Notes under the pieces: model-generated
What the model saw: only the letters and a program-made list of their open reading frames with translations
The model's database searches: none
What the model was told of the DNA's origin: nothing
In this document: positions 53,955 to 63,135 of the stretch, piece after piece
Position numbering within the stretch: position 1 is the stretch's first letter
Layout of the letters: every line of letters starts with the position of its first letter
Translations under genes and position numbers: made by a program
Source of the DNA: Hermatobates lingyangjiaoensis
Taxonomy: Eukaryota > Arthropoda > Insecta > Hemiptera > Hermatobatidae
Assembly (NCBI GenBank): GCA_026182355.1
Contig: JAPFBL010000070.1
Span: forward strand, 855,501-919,500
Length of the DNA stretch: 64,000 nucleotides
Reading direction: 5' to 3'

Positions 53955-55148
53955 TTAACTATTTATGATGGAACTATAAATCCTACTTAAATTGTCTGTA
54001 TCTGTTTTTTTATTGCAAGTATTATTAGTATTTTTGATATGTATCATTTCTTTTATCAATCTTTTATTGTATGAAGTTTCATAATCTAAAATTGATGCAT
54101 TCTCAAATTGAAATGTGTGTTGATTTTTAATTGCATGAGAGGGTAGGGCACAAAACATTTTTTTATTTTTAAAATTCGATTTGTGTAAAGCTAATCTATC
54201 TTTTAGATATTGTTTGGTTTGACCTATGTATACATTATTACAATTATTGCAAGGAATAGCATATATTATATTGCTTTTAATTAGTTTGTCGATAGGTGAT
54301 TTGGTGTTCGTAAAAATGCATGTATTTAATTTTTTCTTTACTTTATATGTTATTTTAAAGTTAGCTTCCTTAAGTATTTTTCCAATCTGTTCTGTCAGTC
54401 CTTTCACATATGTCACTGATCTATACTGTGGTGAGTTGGTGAGGCCATTATTACTGGAGTGCTGATTTATTTCATTACCTTCTTCAGTGTTTAAATCCGG
54501 TGTTATATTTCTATTAGCGTCTACCTGTGGAGTTATTTCATTATGGTTACTAACTGTTGATCGCATTATTTTATTTATTAAATGGTGCGGGTAATTGTTT
54601 TGTTTCAATATATTTTTTACTATATTTAAATTTTTCTGTATAAATTGATTATCACATAAATGTATGGCTCTATGTTTCAAAGCTAATGCAGTGTTAATTT
54701 TGTGTTTTAGAGGGTGGTGGGATAAAAAATTTAGGTATCTATCAGATTTTTGTGGTTTACGCCACCAATCGACAACTAGGCTACCCTCCGGATTTCTGTA
54801 TACTATTGTATCTAGAAATGGGAGGCTACGATCTTTTTCTAATTCTATTACAAATTTTAATTTTGAATGGAACGAATTGAAATGGTCCAGTACTGTATCA
54901 ACCGACTCTTGGGGAATTGTTAAAAACAGGTCATCTACATATTTATAAATGAAAGACATTGGAAAAGGTATTACATTAATTACTGTATCAAGAAGGTAAT
55001 CCATCACTAAATCTGCCAAAATGGGGGCACATGGACTACCCATTGCTACTCCATCTATAATTCTGTAATGTTCATTTTCATATAGGAAATAACCCTCTGA
55101 TGTGCATAACCTAATAAGGTTCATAAAGTCTATTATAGAACGCACCAA
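53955..55148 (-). CDS. Penelope-like RT/GIY-YIG polyprotein (PLE-2), 5'-truncated
   Basis: An open frame of 397 codons without internal stops. RT motif B is at residues 33-44 (GVAMGSPCAPIL), C at 68-73 (YKYVDD), D at 108-113 (LPFLDT), then HHPLKHK at 144-150. The GIY-YIG domain spans about 295-322: IYAIPCNNCNNVYIGQTKQY with a CxxC pair and downstream R and H. RT motif A and everything before it are missing, and the coding similarity ends at a hairpin at 55124-55173. PLE proteins copy element RNA primed at a nicked target. This copy cannot be autonomous. The unbroken frame suggests a fairly recent insertion. Confidence 0.88.
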   Translation of the reverse strand: MVRSIIDFMNLIRLCTSEGYFLYENEHYRIIDGVAMGSPCAPILADLVMDYLLDTVINVIPFPMSFIYKYVDDLFLTIPQESVDTVLDHFNSFHSKLKFVIELEKDRSLPFLDTIVYRNPEGSLVVDWWRKPQKSDRYLNFLSHHPLKHKINTALALKHRAIHLCDNQFIQKNLNIVKNILKQNNYPHHLINKIMRSTVSNHNEITPQVDANRNITPDLNTEEGNEINQHSSNNGLTNSPQYRSVTYVKGLTEQIGKILKEANFKITYKVKKKLNTCIFTNTKSPIDKLIKSNIIYAIPCNNCNNVYIGQTKQYLKDRLALHKSNFKNKKMFCALPSHAIKNQHTFQFENASILDYETSYNKRLIKEMIHIKNTNNTCNKKTDTDNLSRIYSSIINS

Positions 55149-55173
55149 ATTAACTATAATAGACTTTATAATG
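55124..55173. repeat. short hairpin at the PLE-2 truncation point
   Basis: ATAAAGTCTATTATAG and its reverse complement CTATAATAGACTTTAT lie 18 bases apart. The left arm is PLE-2 coding sequence; the right arm is beyond the truncation. A snap-back or template switch at the 5' end could have made it. Confidence 0.7.
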
Positions 55174-55404
55174 GTTAGTTTGAAAGAAGTTATTATTTTA
55201 ATGTCAGTATACTATAAAAACAAAAACAAGGATATGTTTGTTTGTCCCGACTGTAAAAAAAAAGTTATTCGAATATATCTGAAGTTTCAATCAAATGACA
55301 ACTCTATCAACTACTGTCTGTCTCACAATAGGGAAGAAACTGACAAGAGTCATTGCGTATTTTATATATACAAGTTCTCTTATCTTAACCATATATATTC
55401 TACA
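55174..55404. other. unassigned DNA upstream of PLE-2
   Basis: The plus-strand frame 55102-55449 includes MFVCPDCKKKVIRIYLKFQ and YCLSHNREE. The CxxC could suggest a zinc ribbon, but no family fits. It overlaps the PLE-2 hairpin and is probably chance. Confidence 0.35.
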
Positions 55405-55510
55405 CTATTTTCCCTTGTCGATGTTTGGTCCAGCGTCAAACAATTCTAAAAAAAAAAAACTCCTTATGTCAACGTTTCATCCATTTTTCTAAAGATCTTC
55501 AGGATTCGAT
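55405..55510 (-). repeat. PLE-2 5' pLTR candidate with hammerhead-like motif
   Basis: On the minus strand: CGAATCCTGAAGATCTTTAG, AAAAATGGATGAAACGTTGA, then GACGCTGGACCAAACATCGA. The core at 55475-55502 has CTGAAGA but TGAAAC in place of CGAAAC and a weak hairpin. Confidence 0.5.
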
Positions 55511-55599
55511 ATATTACGTTGCTAGAAGACTATTACAGTGTTGTTAATAGAACTCATATTAGTATTTAATAGACTATAGGATAGAATGTACTAATTGTA

Positions 55600-55870
55600 T
55601 TAAATAAAAAAATACGAAGCTCTAAAAATGTCTAGAAATATAAACGAAACGTTGGCTTAAAGTGTTTTTATTTTTTTTTTTTTGAGAATTGTTTCACGCT
55701 GTATTAATAGAACAAATATTAGTATTTTGTGGACTATTACATATAAAAATGTTAAGACCTAATGATGTCCAGAAATTTAACCAAAACATTGGCTAAAAGT
55801 TTTTTCTACATTTTTTTTTGAGAATTATTTGTAGGCTAGACCAAAACTCGATAAAGGAAAATTATATAGT
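55600..55870 (+). repeat. two decayed PLE motif copies (family H-like)
   Basis: Two related segments (55615-55690 and 55745-55830) each carry CTAAAAATGTC or CTAATGATGTC, CAGAAAT or TAGAAAT, GAAAC or CAAAAC and GTTGGCTTAAA or ATTGGCTAAAA, then a poly-T and TTTTGAGAATTRTT. They form a diverged tandem pair with a period near 130 bp. Confidence 0.5.
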
Positions 55871-56006
55871 TATATATAAATGTATGATGTCACCTTCCTA
55901 CCAGAATTCAGTAATTTATCACAAGTGTATATATGATCTTGCAATGATGCTCTAAAATTTGAAATTCTTTATTTCTTTCATCATTAAAAACATTTTTTCC
56001 ATGATT

Positions 56007-56007
<1 letters not shown>

Positions 56008-56043
<36 letters not shown>
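56008..56043. repeat. (TA)n tract
   Basis: Pure TA repeat before the family J fold-back. Confidence 0.95.
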
Positions 56044-56046
<3 letters not shown>

Positions 56047-56074
56047 GAATAATAATCAAAATAACACTTGATAT

Positions 56075-56225
56075 AATAGATGGATTAATTTACCACAATG
56101 AAAACAATTTTTGAAACAATGCTCTAAGGCCTTTCGTAAACAGGCTTGCTCTCTGACGATGTGTTAACGAAAGGCCTTAGAGCATTGTTTCAAAAATTGT
56201 TTTCATTGTGGTAAATTAATCCATA
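56075..56225. repeat. near-perfect PLE-type fold-back (family J)
   Basis: Arms of about 58 bp (56080-56140 and 56165-56223) are almost exact inverted copies (GGATTAATTTACCACAATGA, AACAATTTTTGAAACAATGC). The loop holds the motif at 56153-56172. TA tracts lie on both sides. Confidence 0.75.
56153..56172 (+). ncRNA. hammerhead-like motif (family J)
   Basis: It reads GCTCT, CTGACGA, TGTGTTAAC, GAAAGGCCTTAGAGC. CTGACGA and GAAA are intact, GCTCT pairs with AGAGC as stem I, and GGCC is self-complementary. Stem II is very short. Confidence 0.5.
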
Positions 56226-57328
56226 TATATATATACATATATATAAGCGTTTTTAAGAAGTATACGGTTTAGTACGAGTATTGTAAAATAATATGTGCTA
56301 TAGTCATCACTATTATTGATGACTTATCATTATTGCAATGATCTTTTGTAAATGCACCAAAGCCCAAATGGGGTTTAGTTGAAAAATAATACCAATATTC
56401 AACTTGTTCAACCCTGTCATGAGTTTATTCCTCTGGATAGCTCATAAAGTAAAGAAGTATACTCTAAAGTGAAATAAAGTCAAAATTGAGCAAACAATTT
56501 AGATTATTTTACTGTAAAATAAAATAAAGTAATATTCTTAAGTAGCTCTACCTGAAAAAAAAACAACTTGATTTGATTTTTATTGATGGTATTTCAAATG
56601 TTTAAAAGTAAATGCCGTTCATTTAGTCAGGAATAAGAACACATTTTGGGTGTAGGCTGTGAGGGCTGTTTTGCCAGAGAGGTAAATTTTGGGGATTTCT
56701 GATTGAATCATTTATTACTGTCGAGTGAATCTTTAATGGGTTTTTAAATGAGATTGCGATAGAAGGCTGACAGATCATGGGGAAAGAGAGGGATTAATTA
56801 TTAAATCACTTGAAAAAGACAAGGTGAGAAAACATATAGAGGTTGAAATAGATGAATAAATAATGGTTTATTTGTTGGCATGTTAGTTTAATACCATTTA
56901 AATTGAATTTAATTAAAGTTCTGGTAGAATTAATGGATCACAAAGGAGTGTAACACATCTCATAGTGGATCATATTAAAAACTATGTTCAACATGTATTA
57001 ACCGTTGTAACATTTAATATTTTTATTTCTCTGTTGAGAAATGTTGAAACTGTTGTTTCTGCAATACCAAGTTAACCATTGCACATCTTATGGTGGATTA
57101 TTATAACATTATGTTCAACATGTATTAACAGTTATATGTTCTAATTGTTGTATATCTCTCTACACCAAGGATATAACCCGTGGGGTGCCAATAGGTTTTT
57201 CCAGTTGAGTTACAATAACTGTCAGAATAGAGGAAAATGTAACTTAAGATCAACTAAACTTTTAAGAAGAGATAAGACTTTTACTTTTGATTCATGTAAT
57301 ATTATTTATTAATATATTTCATATAATT
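56226..57328. other. AT-rich DNA, nothing recognised
   Basis: A duplicated phrase (TATGTTCAACATGTATTAACMGTT) occurs near 56983 and 57110, with related flanks, suggesting a diverged tandem pair of about 125 bp. No other feature was recognised. Confidence 0.4.
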
Positions 57329-57341
57329 ACTATTAATAACG

Positions 57342-57681
57342 GTGGCCAGGTTAACTCTGTGGTTAACCTGCTCGCCGCTAAACTGGTAGGTTCGGGGTTC
57401 GATACCCACCTGGCCCTCCATTTATTCACGTGAAAGGTGAATAAATCTGAACTCATTGTTCCTCGGGGAGGGCGTTAAGTCGTCGGTCCCAAGCATGTAC
57501 GATGTCACGTACTCGTTAAAGATCCTTACTCTACATACGCTTGAGGTAGGCAAAATTTAGCACTTCCAGCGTTCAATCAATCTTCATTGTGTGGTATCAC
57601 AAAGGGCCCAATGTGCGTCCTGTGTGTTCCCTTGTGGGACATCCACTGCAACCTAAAGGGTTGCCTGCTACTAGTACTACT
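57342..57681 (+). mobile_element. tRNA-derived SINE, tail type 2, full length
   Basis: A-box GTTAACTCTGTGGTTAACC, B-box GGGGTTCGATACCCACC, body with GATTTATTCACG-like words, GAGGGCGTTAAGTCGTCGG and GTACTCGTTAAAGATCC. Tail: TTGTGTGGTATCACAAAGGG and GTTCCCTTGTGGGACATCC, ending in a CTACTAGTACTAC run. Flanks ACTATTAATAACG (57329-57341) and ACTATCAATAACG (57682-57694) form a 13-bp target duplication. Confidence 0.9.
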
Positions 57682-57854
57682 ACTATCAATAACGTTCTTT
57701 CATTGCAGATTTCAATAAATAAGTCATATCTGAACCTGGGCAGTTATAGCAGGTTATAGCTATTAGCTGGGAGTGTTAGAGGCTATTAGAGGCGCTTAAT
57801 CACTCCATTACTACCTCATTTCTTACAAATTTAATTTGTTATTAAGTTCAAAAT

Positions 57855-57950
57855 CGAAGAAGAGTTGACGAAAACCTCTTGTTACAGTTGAAAGATCTTA
57901 GTCTTGTTTTCCCATTTCATATTGTGGTTTGATCATTGATACTAATATAT
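57855..57950 (+). repeat. PLE pLTR fragment (family D)
   Basis: One arm only: GACGAAAACCTCTTGTTACA, GTTGAAAGATCTTAGTCTTG, CCCATTTCATATTGTGG, then GTTTGATCATTGATAC and a TA tract. The CTGACGA core reads GTTGACGA here. Confidence 0.6.
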
Positions 57951-58071
57951 ATATACTATATATTGCTAATATGTAAATAGCCCGCTGAGTATTTCCATAT
58001 TTTCACAAATTGCTATTAAATATTTATCAAAAATACTTAATTATTTTCTTAAAATGAATGTTTACCAAACT

Positions 58072-58190
58072 GTGTGTGTGTGTGTGTGTGTATGAGTGAG
58101 TGTGTGTGTATGTGTATGCGTGTGTGTGTGGGTGTGTGTATGTGTGGGTGTGTTGTGTAAGTATATGTGTAGTGTAGGTGGATGTGTATA
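58072..58190 (+). repeat. (GT)n-rich microsatellite
   Basis: GT repeats with ATGAGT, TATGTGTA and GGGTG interruptions. Confidence 0.9.
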
Positions 58191-58529
58191 TGAAAACACT
58201 ACAATATTCGATGGATCCATATCCATGAATTCATATTTTTTTTTTTTAGATGTATTCATGAGTACAACATCAATTTCATGGAGTGTGAAGTTGGAGTCAA
58301 ATTTTTGAGGGCATGGAAAGAAAAAAGTTTTAAAACTAACCATTTAGAGAATGAGATGGAAGAAAAAAGTGTAATAGAGACAAAGTGAAAACTTTATAAA
58401 TCATATAAAATACAAGTAGAATAAGAAAGTTCTGATAGGTATTTATATAAACACAATTATATTGATTTTTGAGTGTCACAGGGACAGAAAGTATTAATAA
58501 GAACAATAAATGAATATATTCCATGTATT

Positions 58530-59512
58530 TTAAAATATCAAATCATAGGTCACACTGAAGTAAAGCCATGAATAAGAAATAGGAAATAAATCTGAAAAAT
58601 ATCAAATCATAGATCACACTGAAGTAAAGCCATGAATAAGAAATAGGAAATAAATCTGAAAAATATCAAATCATAGATCACACTGAAGTAAAGCCATGAA
58701 TAAGAAATAGGAAATAAATCTGAAAAATATCAAATCATAGATCACAATGAAATAAAGCCATGAATAAGAAAAAGGAAATAAATCTGAAAAATATCAAATC
58801 ATAGATCACACTGAAGTAAAGCCATGAATAAGAAATAGGAAATAAATCTAAAAAATATCAAATCATAGATCACACTGAAGTAAAGCCATGAATAAGAAAT
58901 AGGAAATAAATCTGAAAAATGTCAAATCAGAGATCACAATGAAATAAAGCCATGAATAAGAAATAGGAAATAAATCTGAAAAATATCAAATCATAGATCA
59001 CACTGAAGTAAAGCCATGAATGAGAAATAGGAAATAAATCTGAAAAATATCAAATCATAGATCACAATGAAATAAAGCCATGAATAAGAAATAGGAAATA
59101 AATCTGAAAAATATCAAATCATAGATCACACTGAAGTAAAGCCATGAATGAGAAATAGGAAATAAATCTGAAAAATATCAAATCATAGATCACAATGAAA
59201 TAAAGCCATGAATAAGAAATAGGAAATAAATCTGAAAGATATCAAATCATAGATCACACTGAAGTAAAGCCTTGAATAAGAAATAGGAAATAAATCTGAA
59301 AAATATCAAATCATAGATCACACTGAAGTAAAGCCATGAATAAGAAATAGGAAATAAATCTGAAAAATATCAAATCATAGATCACACTGAAGTGAAGCCA
59401 TGAATAAGAAATAGGAAATAAATCTGAAAAATATCAAATCATAGATCACAATGAAATAAAGCCATGAATAAGAAATAGGAAATAAATCTGAAAAATGTCA
59501 AATCAACTTTGA
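58530..59512 (+). repeat. 64-bp satellite, about 15 copies
   Basis: The unit contains AAATATCAAATCATAGATCA, CACTGAAGTAAAGCCATGAA, TAAGAAATAGGAAATAAATC. Two unit types alternate: type A has CACACTGAAGTAAAG and type B has CACAATGAAATAAAG. The order I read is A A A B A A B A B A B A A A B. Confidence 0.95.
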
Positions 59513-59514
59513 AG

Positions 59515-60505
59515 AGAGACTAGAACACTTACCATATATTATAATATCATTAGTTTTTTCTAATATTTGTTCAATCGATTTATTCTAGTTTATGATCTGA
59601 TATGAAAGCAAAACTTCTATATGCAAAATAAAACTTAATTAATGTACATTACATACGGTAAATCTTTATTCAATCAAAATTTATATGTACGTAACAAAAA
59701 GTAATAAAAATCATTTATTCATATCACAGAGGCTAAAAAGGAATGTGTTTTTTTTTAATTTTTCAAAACTAAGTTGAACTTGTGTTTTGTGTTTTTATCA
59801 TTGTACTTTTAAGCGAGCTAATTTAAAAAGACAAATGACGGCTTAGTTGAAAACTGTTTCTTATCTCAAGGTTTTTTCTTAGAGCAGCCTTACTCCGGAA
59901 ATAGCTTGCAAAAGTCCATTTGTAATCTGTTATTACTTCCTTTATGAATATTTTACCCTAATATATTTTTGAATTAGACAACCCTTTTTTTTGTAAAATT
60001 GAAATAAAAATTTAATTTTTATCGTTTTTCTTTAAAATATTGGAGTTTTTGTTTTAATCTAAATAGAGTAATATTTTCATTTAATTCTTTTGTAAATATA
60101 ATTAACTATTTTATACATTTAGTATTAATAATTTTTTTAAGAAGTCTTACTTTATTAATTTCTGAACAGTTTTGTATTCTTAGTGAATAATATAACTAAA
60201 TCATTCGTAGTTACGATCTCTGGTAATGAGAGAGTCTTGTCCCATCAAATCTGAAACCGTTCGGACGATTCAATAATATAGATTTTATGCATTATAGATT
60301 AATGCAGTATATGGATTAATGCTCGTTTTGTAACTTAGTTTTTAACGTACATAATTATTTTACACAATAATAATTTGTGTAAAATATTTATTTATTTATT
60401 TTATTGATTGATTTATTTATTGATTTATTTCCAACGCCTTTATTTATAAGCTTTTACATTTAGGGCTATTCTAGGGCTCATTTTACATCGGAAACCCTAA
60501 ATTAT
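59515..60505. other. AT-rich DNA, nothing recognised
   Basis: No coding motif or repeat arm was recognised between the satellite and the Merlin element. Confidence 0.4.
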
Positions 60506-60514
60506 ACTTCATTC

Positions 60515-61424
60515 GGCTGAAATGTAGATCCGGGTACCCCCGACATGGCGGCTAGCTAATAGCTGGGAGACAGTCGGTTGGGAATCGATATCGATATCTA
60601 CTATTGATATTGGAGTCAGTCGATGTTATTTCCGCATGTCAATATTCCAGAGCAATCCTTCATTGTAATTGGTCTATTGTTCAAACTACCGGCAAAAACA
60701 GGAACTAAATACCTCTTCATAACCTTCTTACACGCTCCATGTGGTTTAGTTTGTGCCTCTTTTTTTTCCCGTTGCTTCCAAATTAGCCAGCTTATTTCTT
60801 TTTTTGGGTATGGAACCTTTAGGTTTGTTTTTTTTACACGATTGATGGGTGCTAGTGCGGAACGTGTGATTGTTTAGCAGATGAGGGCTTCAGGCATCTC
60901 ACAGTCAATCATTCCCTTCATTTTAAAAACCCTGAAAATGAAGTGCATACTAATGCAATTGAGGGAACATGGTCTGCCATAAAAAGGAGTCTGTCTAATC
61001 GGACCGTCAGAGATCAGTTTGACTCGTACCTCGCGGAGTACATGTGGAGACGAGTTCATTCAGATACTGACGATTTGATGAGAGCTTTTTAGTGATTTGA
61101 TGAGAGGTTAGTCATAATATCCCTTTTTGGTTTTTTTTTTTTTTTTATTTCCATTCAACAAATTTTATAATAGTATCTCGTATACACATTGTCTTTTACT
61201 ATTTCATACTTCCCTTTCTATTTTATAACCTTTATATTATCTTATTCTTCATTTTTTAATATTTCGCATTAAAAAAATTCATTTTAAATAATTTCAATCT
61301 ATTTACGTTTATGACGTCATATACTTGTCAATTAGAACAATATATCGATACATAAACCCTCAATATGTCGGATTTATTTCAAGTCGCCATATTTACAAGG
61401 GGTACCCGGATCTACATTTCTACC
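60515..61424. mobile_element. Merlin-type DNA transposon, internally deleted
   Basis: Terminal inverted repeats of 26 bp (60515-60540 and 61399-61424) share GAAATGTAGATCCGGGTACC and start with GG. The flanks CTTCATTC (60507-60514) and CTTCAATC (61425-61432) match at seven of eight bases, the usual Merlin target duplication length. The interior of about 860 bp keeps only the end of a transposase. The plus-strand frame at 60623-60877 has no motif. Confidence 0.8.
60878..61092 (+). pseudogene. Merlin/ISXO2-like transposase C-terminal fragment
   Basis: The plus strand reads DEGFRHLTVNHSLHFKNPEN, EVHTNAIEGTWSAIKRSLSN, VRDQFDSYLAEYMWRRVHS and DTDDLMRAF, then a stop at 61090-61092. VNHS and the HTNxIEGxW block are hallmarks of the ISXO2-like (IS1595/Merlin) DDE fold; the E of IEG fits the last catalytic residue. 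The earlier two catalytic residues are not visible. Upstream a stop interrupts the frame. It is non-functional. Confidence 0.78.
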
Positions 61425-61432
61425 CTTCAATC

Positions 61433-62020
61433 AAGTTTATTAGACTAGAAATGCTTAAAGAAAGCCTCATGAAATACTACAGACTTGGTCAGTTTTCACT
61501 CTGAGGACCGGAGCGGAAAAATTTTCAGACCCGTATGAGGCTTTGCGAGGACTAAGGGTGAACTCAACACATGATGATTTTGCAAAATCTAGATTTTATG
61601 TTTTTTTTTTTAGAAAAGCCAACACAACAAAATGCCTTATTTTTTTCTTAAGTAAATGTTCACTATTTATAACTGTGTTACGTTAGTATTTTTTTAAGGA
61701 GTGTTTATTTCGTTTTTTTAATGCTCAAAAACTTGTTCATTTCTTAAAAAAAGTGAAAAAAGGTAAAAATTAGGCAATAAAACTAATTTATAAATTACAA
61801 TAACTTTTATGCCCTGACATTGTCGTAAATAAAAAATAGATAGAAAAAAATGTATCACGATTTATATATTTTTTAGAGCAAAATTAAAAATTTTTAGTAT
61901 AAAAGAAAAAAAAATTCAATTAGTAAATTGTTATTGTGTAAAATAATTATGTTCGTTAAAAACTAAGTTACAAAACTAAAATAGTAACTAAAAACAAAAT
62001 TAGTTACAAAATAAAAGTAT
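61433..62020. other. AT-rich DNA, nothing recognised
   Basis: No coding motif or repeat arm was recognised. Confidence 0.4.
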
Positions 62021-63135
62021 TTATTTTAAACCTGACTTATAAGCGAATTCTAGCTGATCATCAGCCTCATAATCTTCTGATGCTAAAGTATTTAGCAAAA
62101 GATGCGGTCGCTCTAATTCGAACATTGTCAAGGGAACGTACATCAGTAAATCTTGGACAGATTTTACCTTTAGACTCAGTATATTGACAGGATTAGCGTA
62201 AATTCTGCTGAAATGTTGCACTTTAAAATTCAATTTAGCTTCATTGTATAAATGAGACCCTTTTTTTTAAATTTTACACTAAGTTTTTAAACCTAAATTA
62301 TAACTTTTATGAATAGAAAATTCTGTTTTCCTTCTATGAATTTCGATTTTGTTACTAGCTTTTAAAAACGGTAAAACTAATTATAAGTTTTTGTAATAAA
62401 AAAACCAACTGTCAAAGCGGCCATCTTTCTACAATTTTGATGAAATAAATGTAATGATGTTTACTGTGTGCGTTAGCGAGTTTGTTTTTCAATGTGACCG
62501 AAGTTTCGTTCAAAAGACTAGTATGAGTGTCAGACCATAAAGAAACTCTTTATAATTTTGAATTTGATCTGATTTATTAGGGAAAGGTTAACTATAAGCA
62601 TATTTAAATTTTTATTTTCTCCTAAACTGAATATGTAACTTTTTTTATGTTTTAATTATTTATGTTATTAATTTCTTTCTTGATGTAGGTATTGGGTAAC
62701 ACAACTACAATTTCACAATAACCTCTTTTTGCAGTTGTTTCGACCCACACATACATAGTGGATGTTCCTGTTTTAATGTTATGTATACCATGATTATAGG
62801 TCGACATCTTTTGTCATTAATTCAGGTCATTAATTAGAAGTGAGAAAAGCCTGTTGTAAATTGAACGCTATAACAAGTTCATCATCATTATTATTACTTT
62901 CATTTATATGTGCATGAAAATATTTTAAAAATTCTTGTCGGGCTTTTGCCCTTAAGAAATGCGATTTTCTATCTTCTTCCAATTGAGTTAGTTTTGTTAG
63001 AGATTCAGCATCAGTTTTACTTTTAAGAGCTTTTATTGAAATGTCTGCTTTGTCGCAGTAGTTACATGTGACACTTCTCCGTGGTTTGAAACCAATATTA
63101 AAGTCATTGTTAAAAATGCTCCAATAGAAATGTAT
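62021..63135 (-). pseudogene. DUF7869-like transposon protein remnant
   Basis: Four pieces appear in order on the minus strand. Piece 1 (62830-63135): FYWSIFNNDFNIGF, VTCNYCDKADISIKALK, KSHFLRAKARQEFLKYF, DDELVIAFNLQQAFLTS. Piece 2 (about 62700-62798): YNHGIHNIKTGTSTMYVWVE, TTAKRGYCEI. Piece 3 (about 62475-62516): FERNFGHIEKQTR. Piece 4 (62021-62254): FKVQHFSRIYANPVNILSLK, VKSVQDLLMYVPLTMFE. The layout fits the large transposon-related family with a CxxC region, FDLQQ, YNxGIH, WxE, RGxxEI, DRxFGxIEK and a final KxxDLxxLLxYVP. From memory this carries Pfam DUF7869. Function is unknown. Frameshifts and stops break it. Confidence 0.6.

Noticed and set aside
55174..55404. Zinc-ribbon protein (CPDC motif)
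   Set aside because: Only one CxxC pair is seen, the frame overlaps the PLE-2 hairpin, and no family pattern fits.
54226..55449. Plus-strand ORFs opposite and upstream of PLE-2
   Set aside because: Most are antisense shadows of the RT-endonuclease frame; the part beyond 55150 has no recognisable family.
58062..58343. ORFs with long TH or VCVCV runs
   Set aside because: They are translations of the (GT)n microsatellite.
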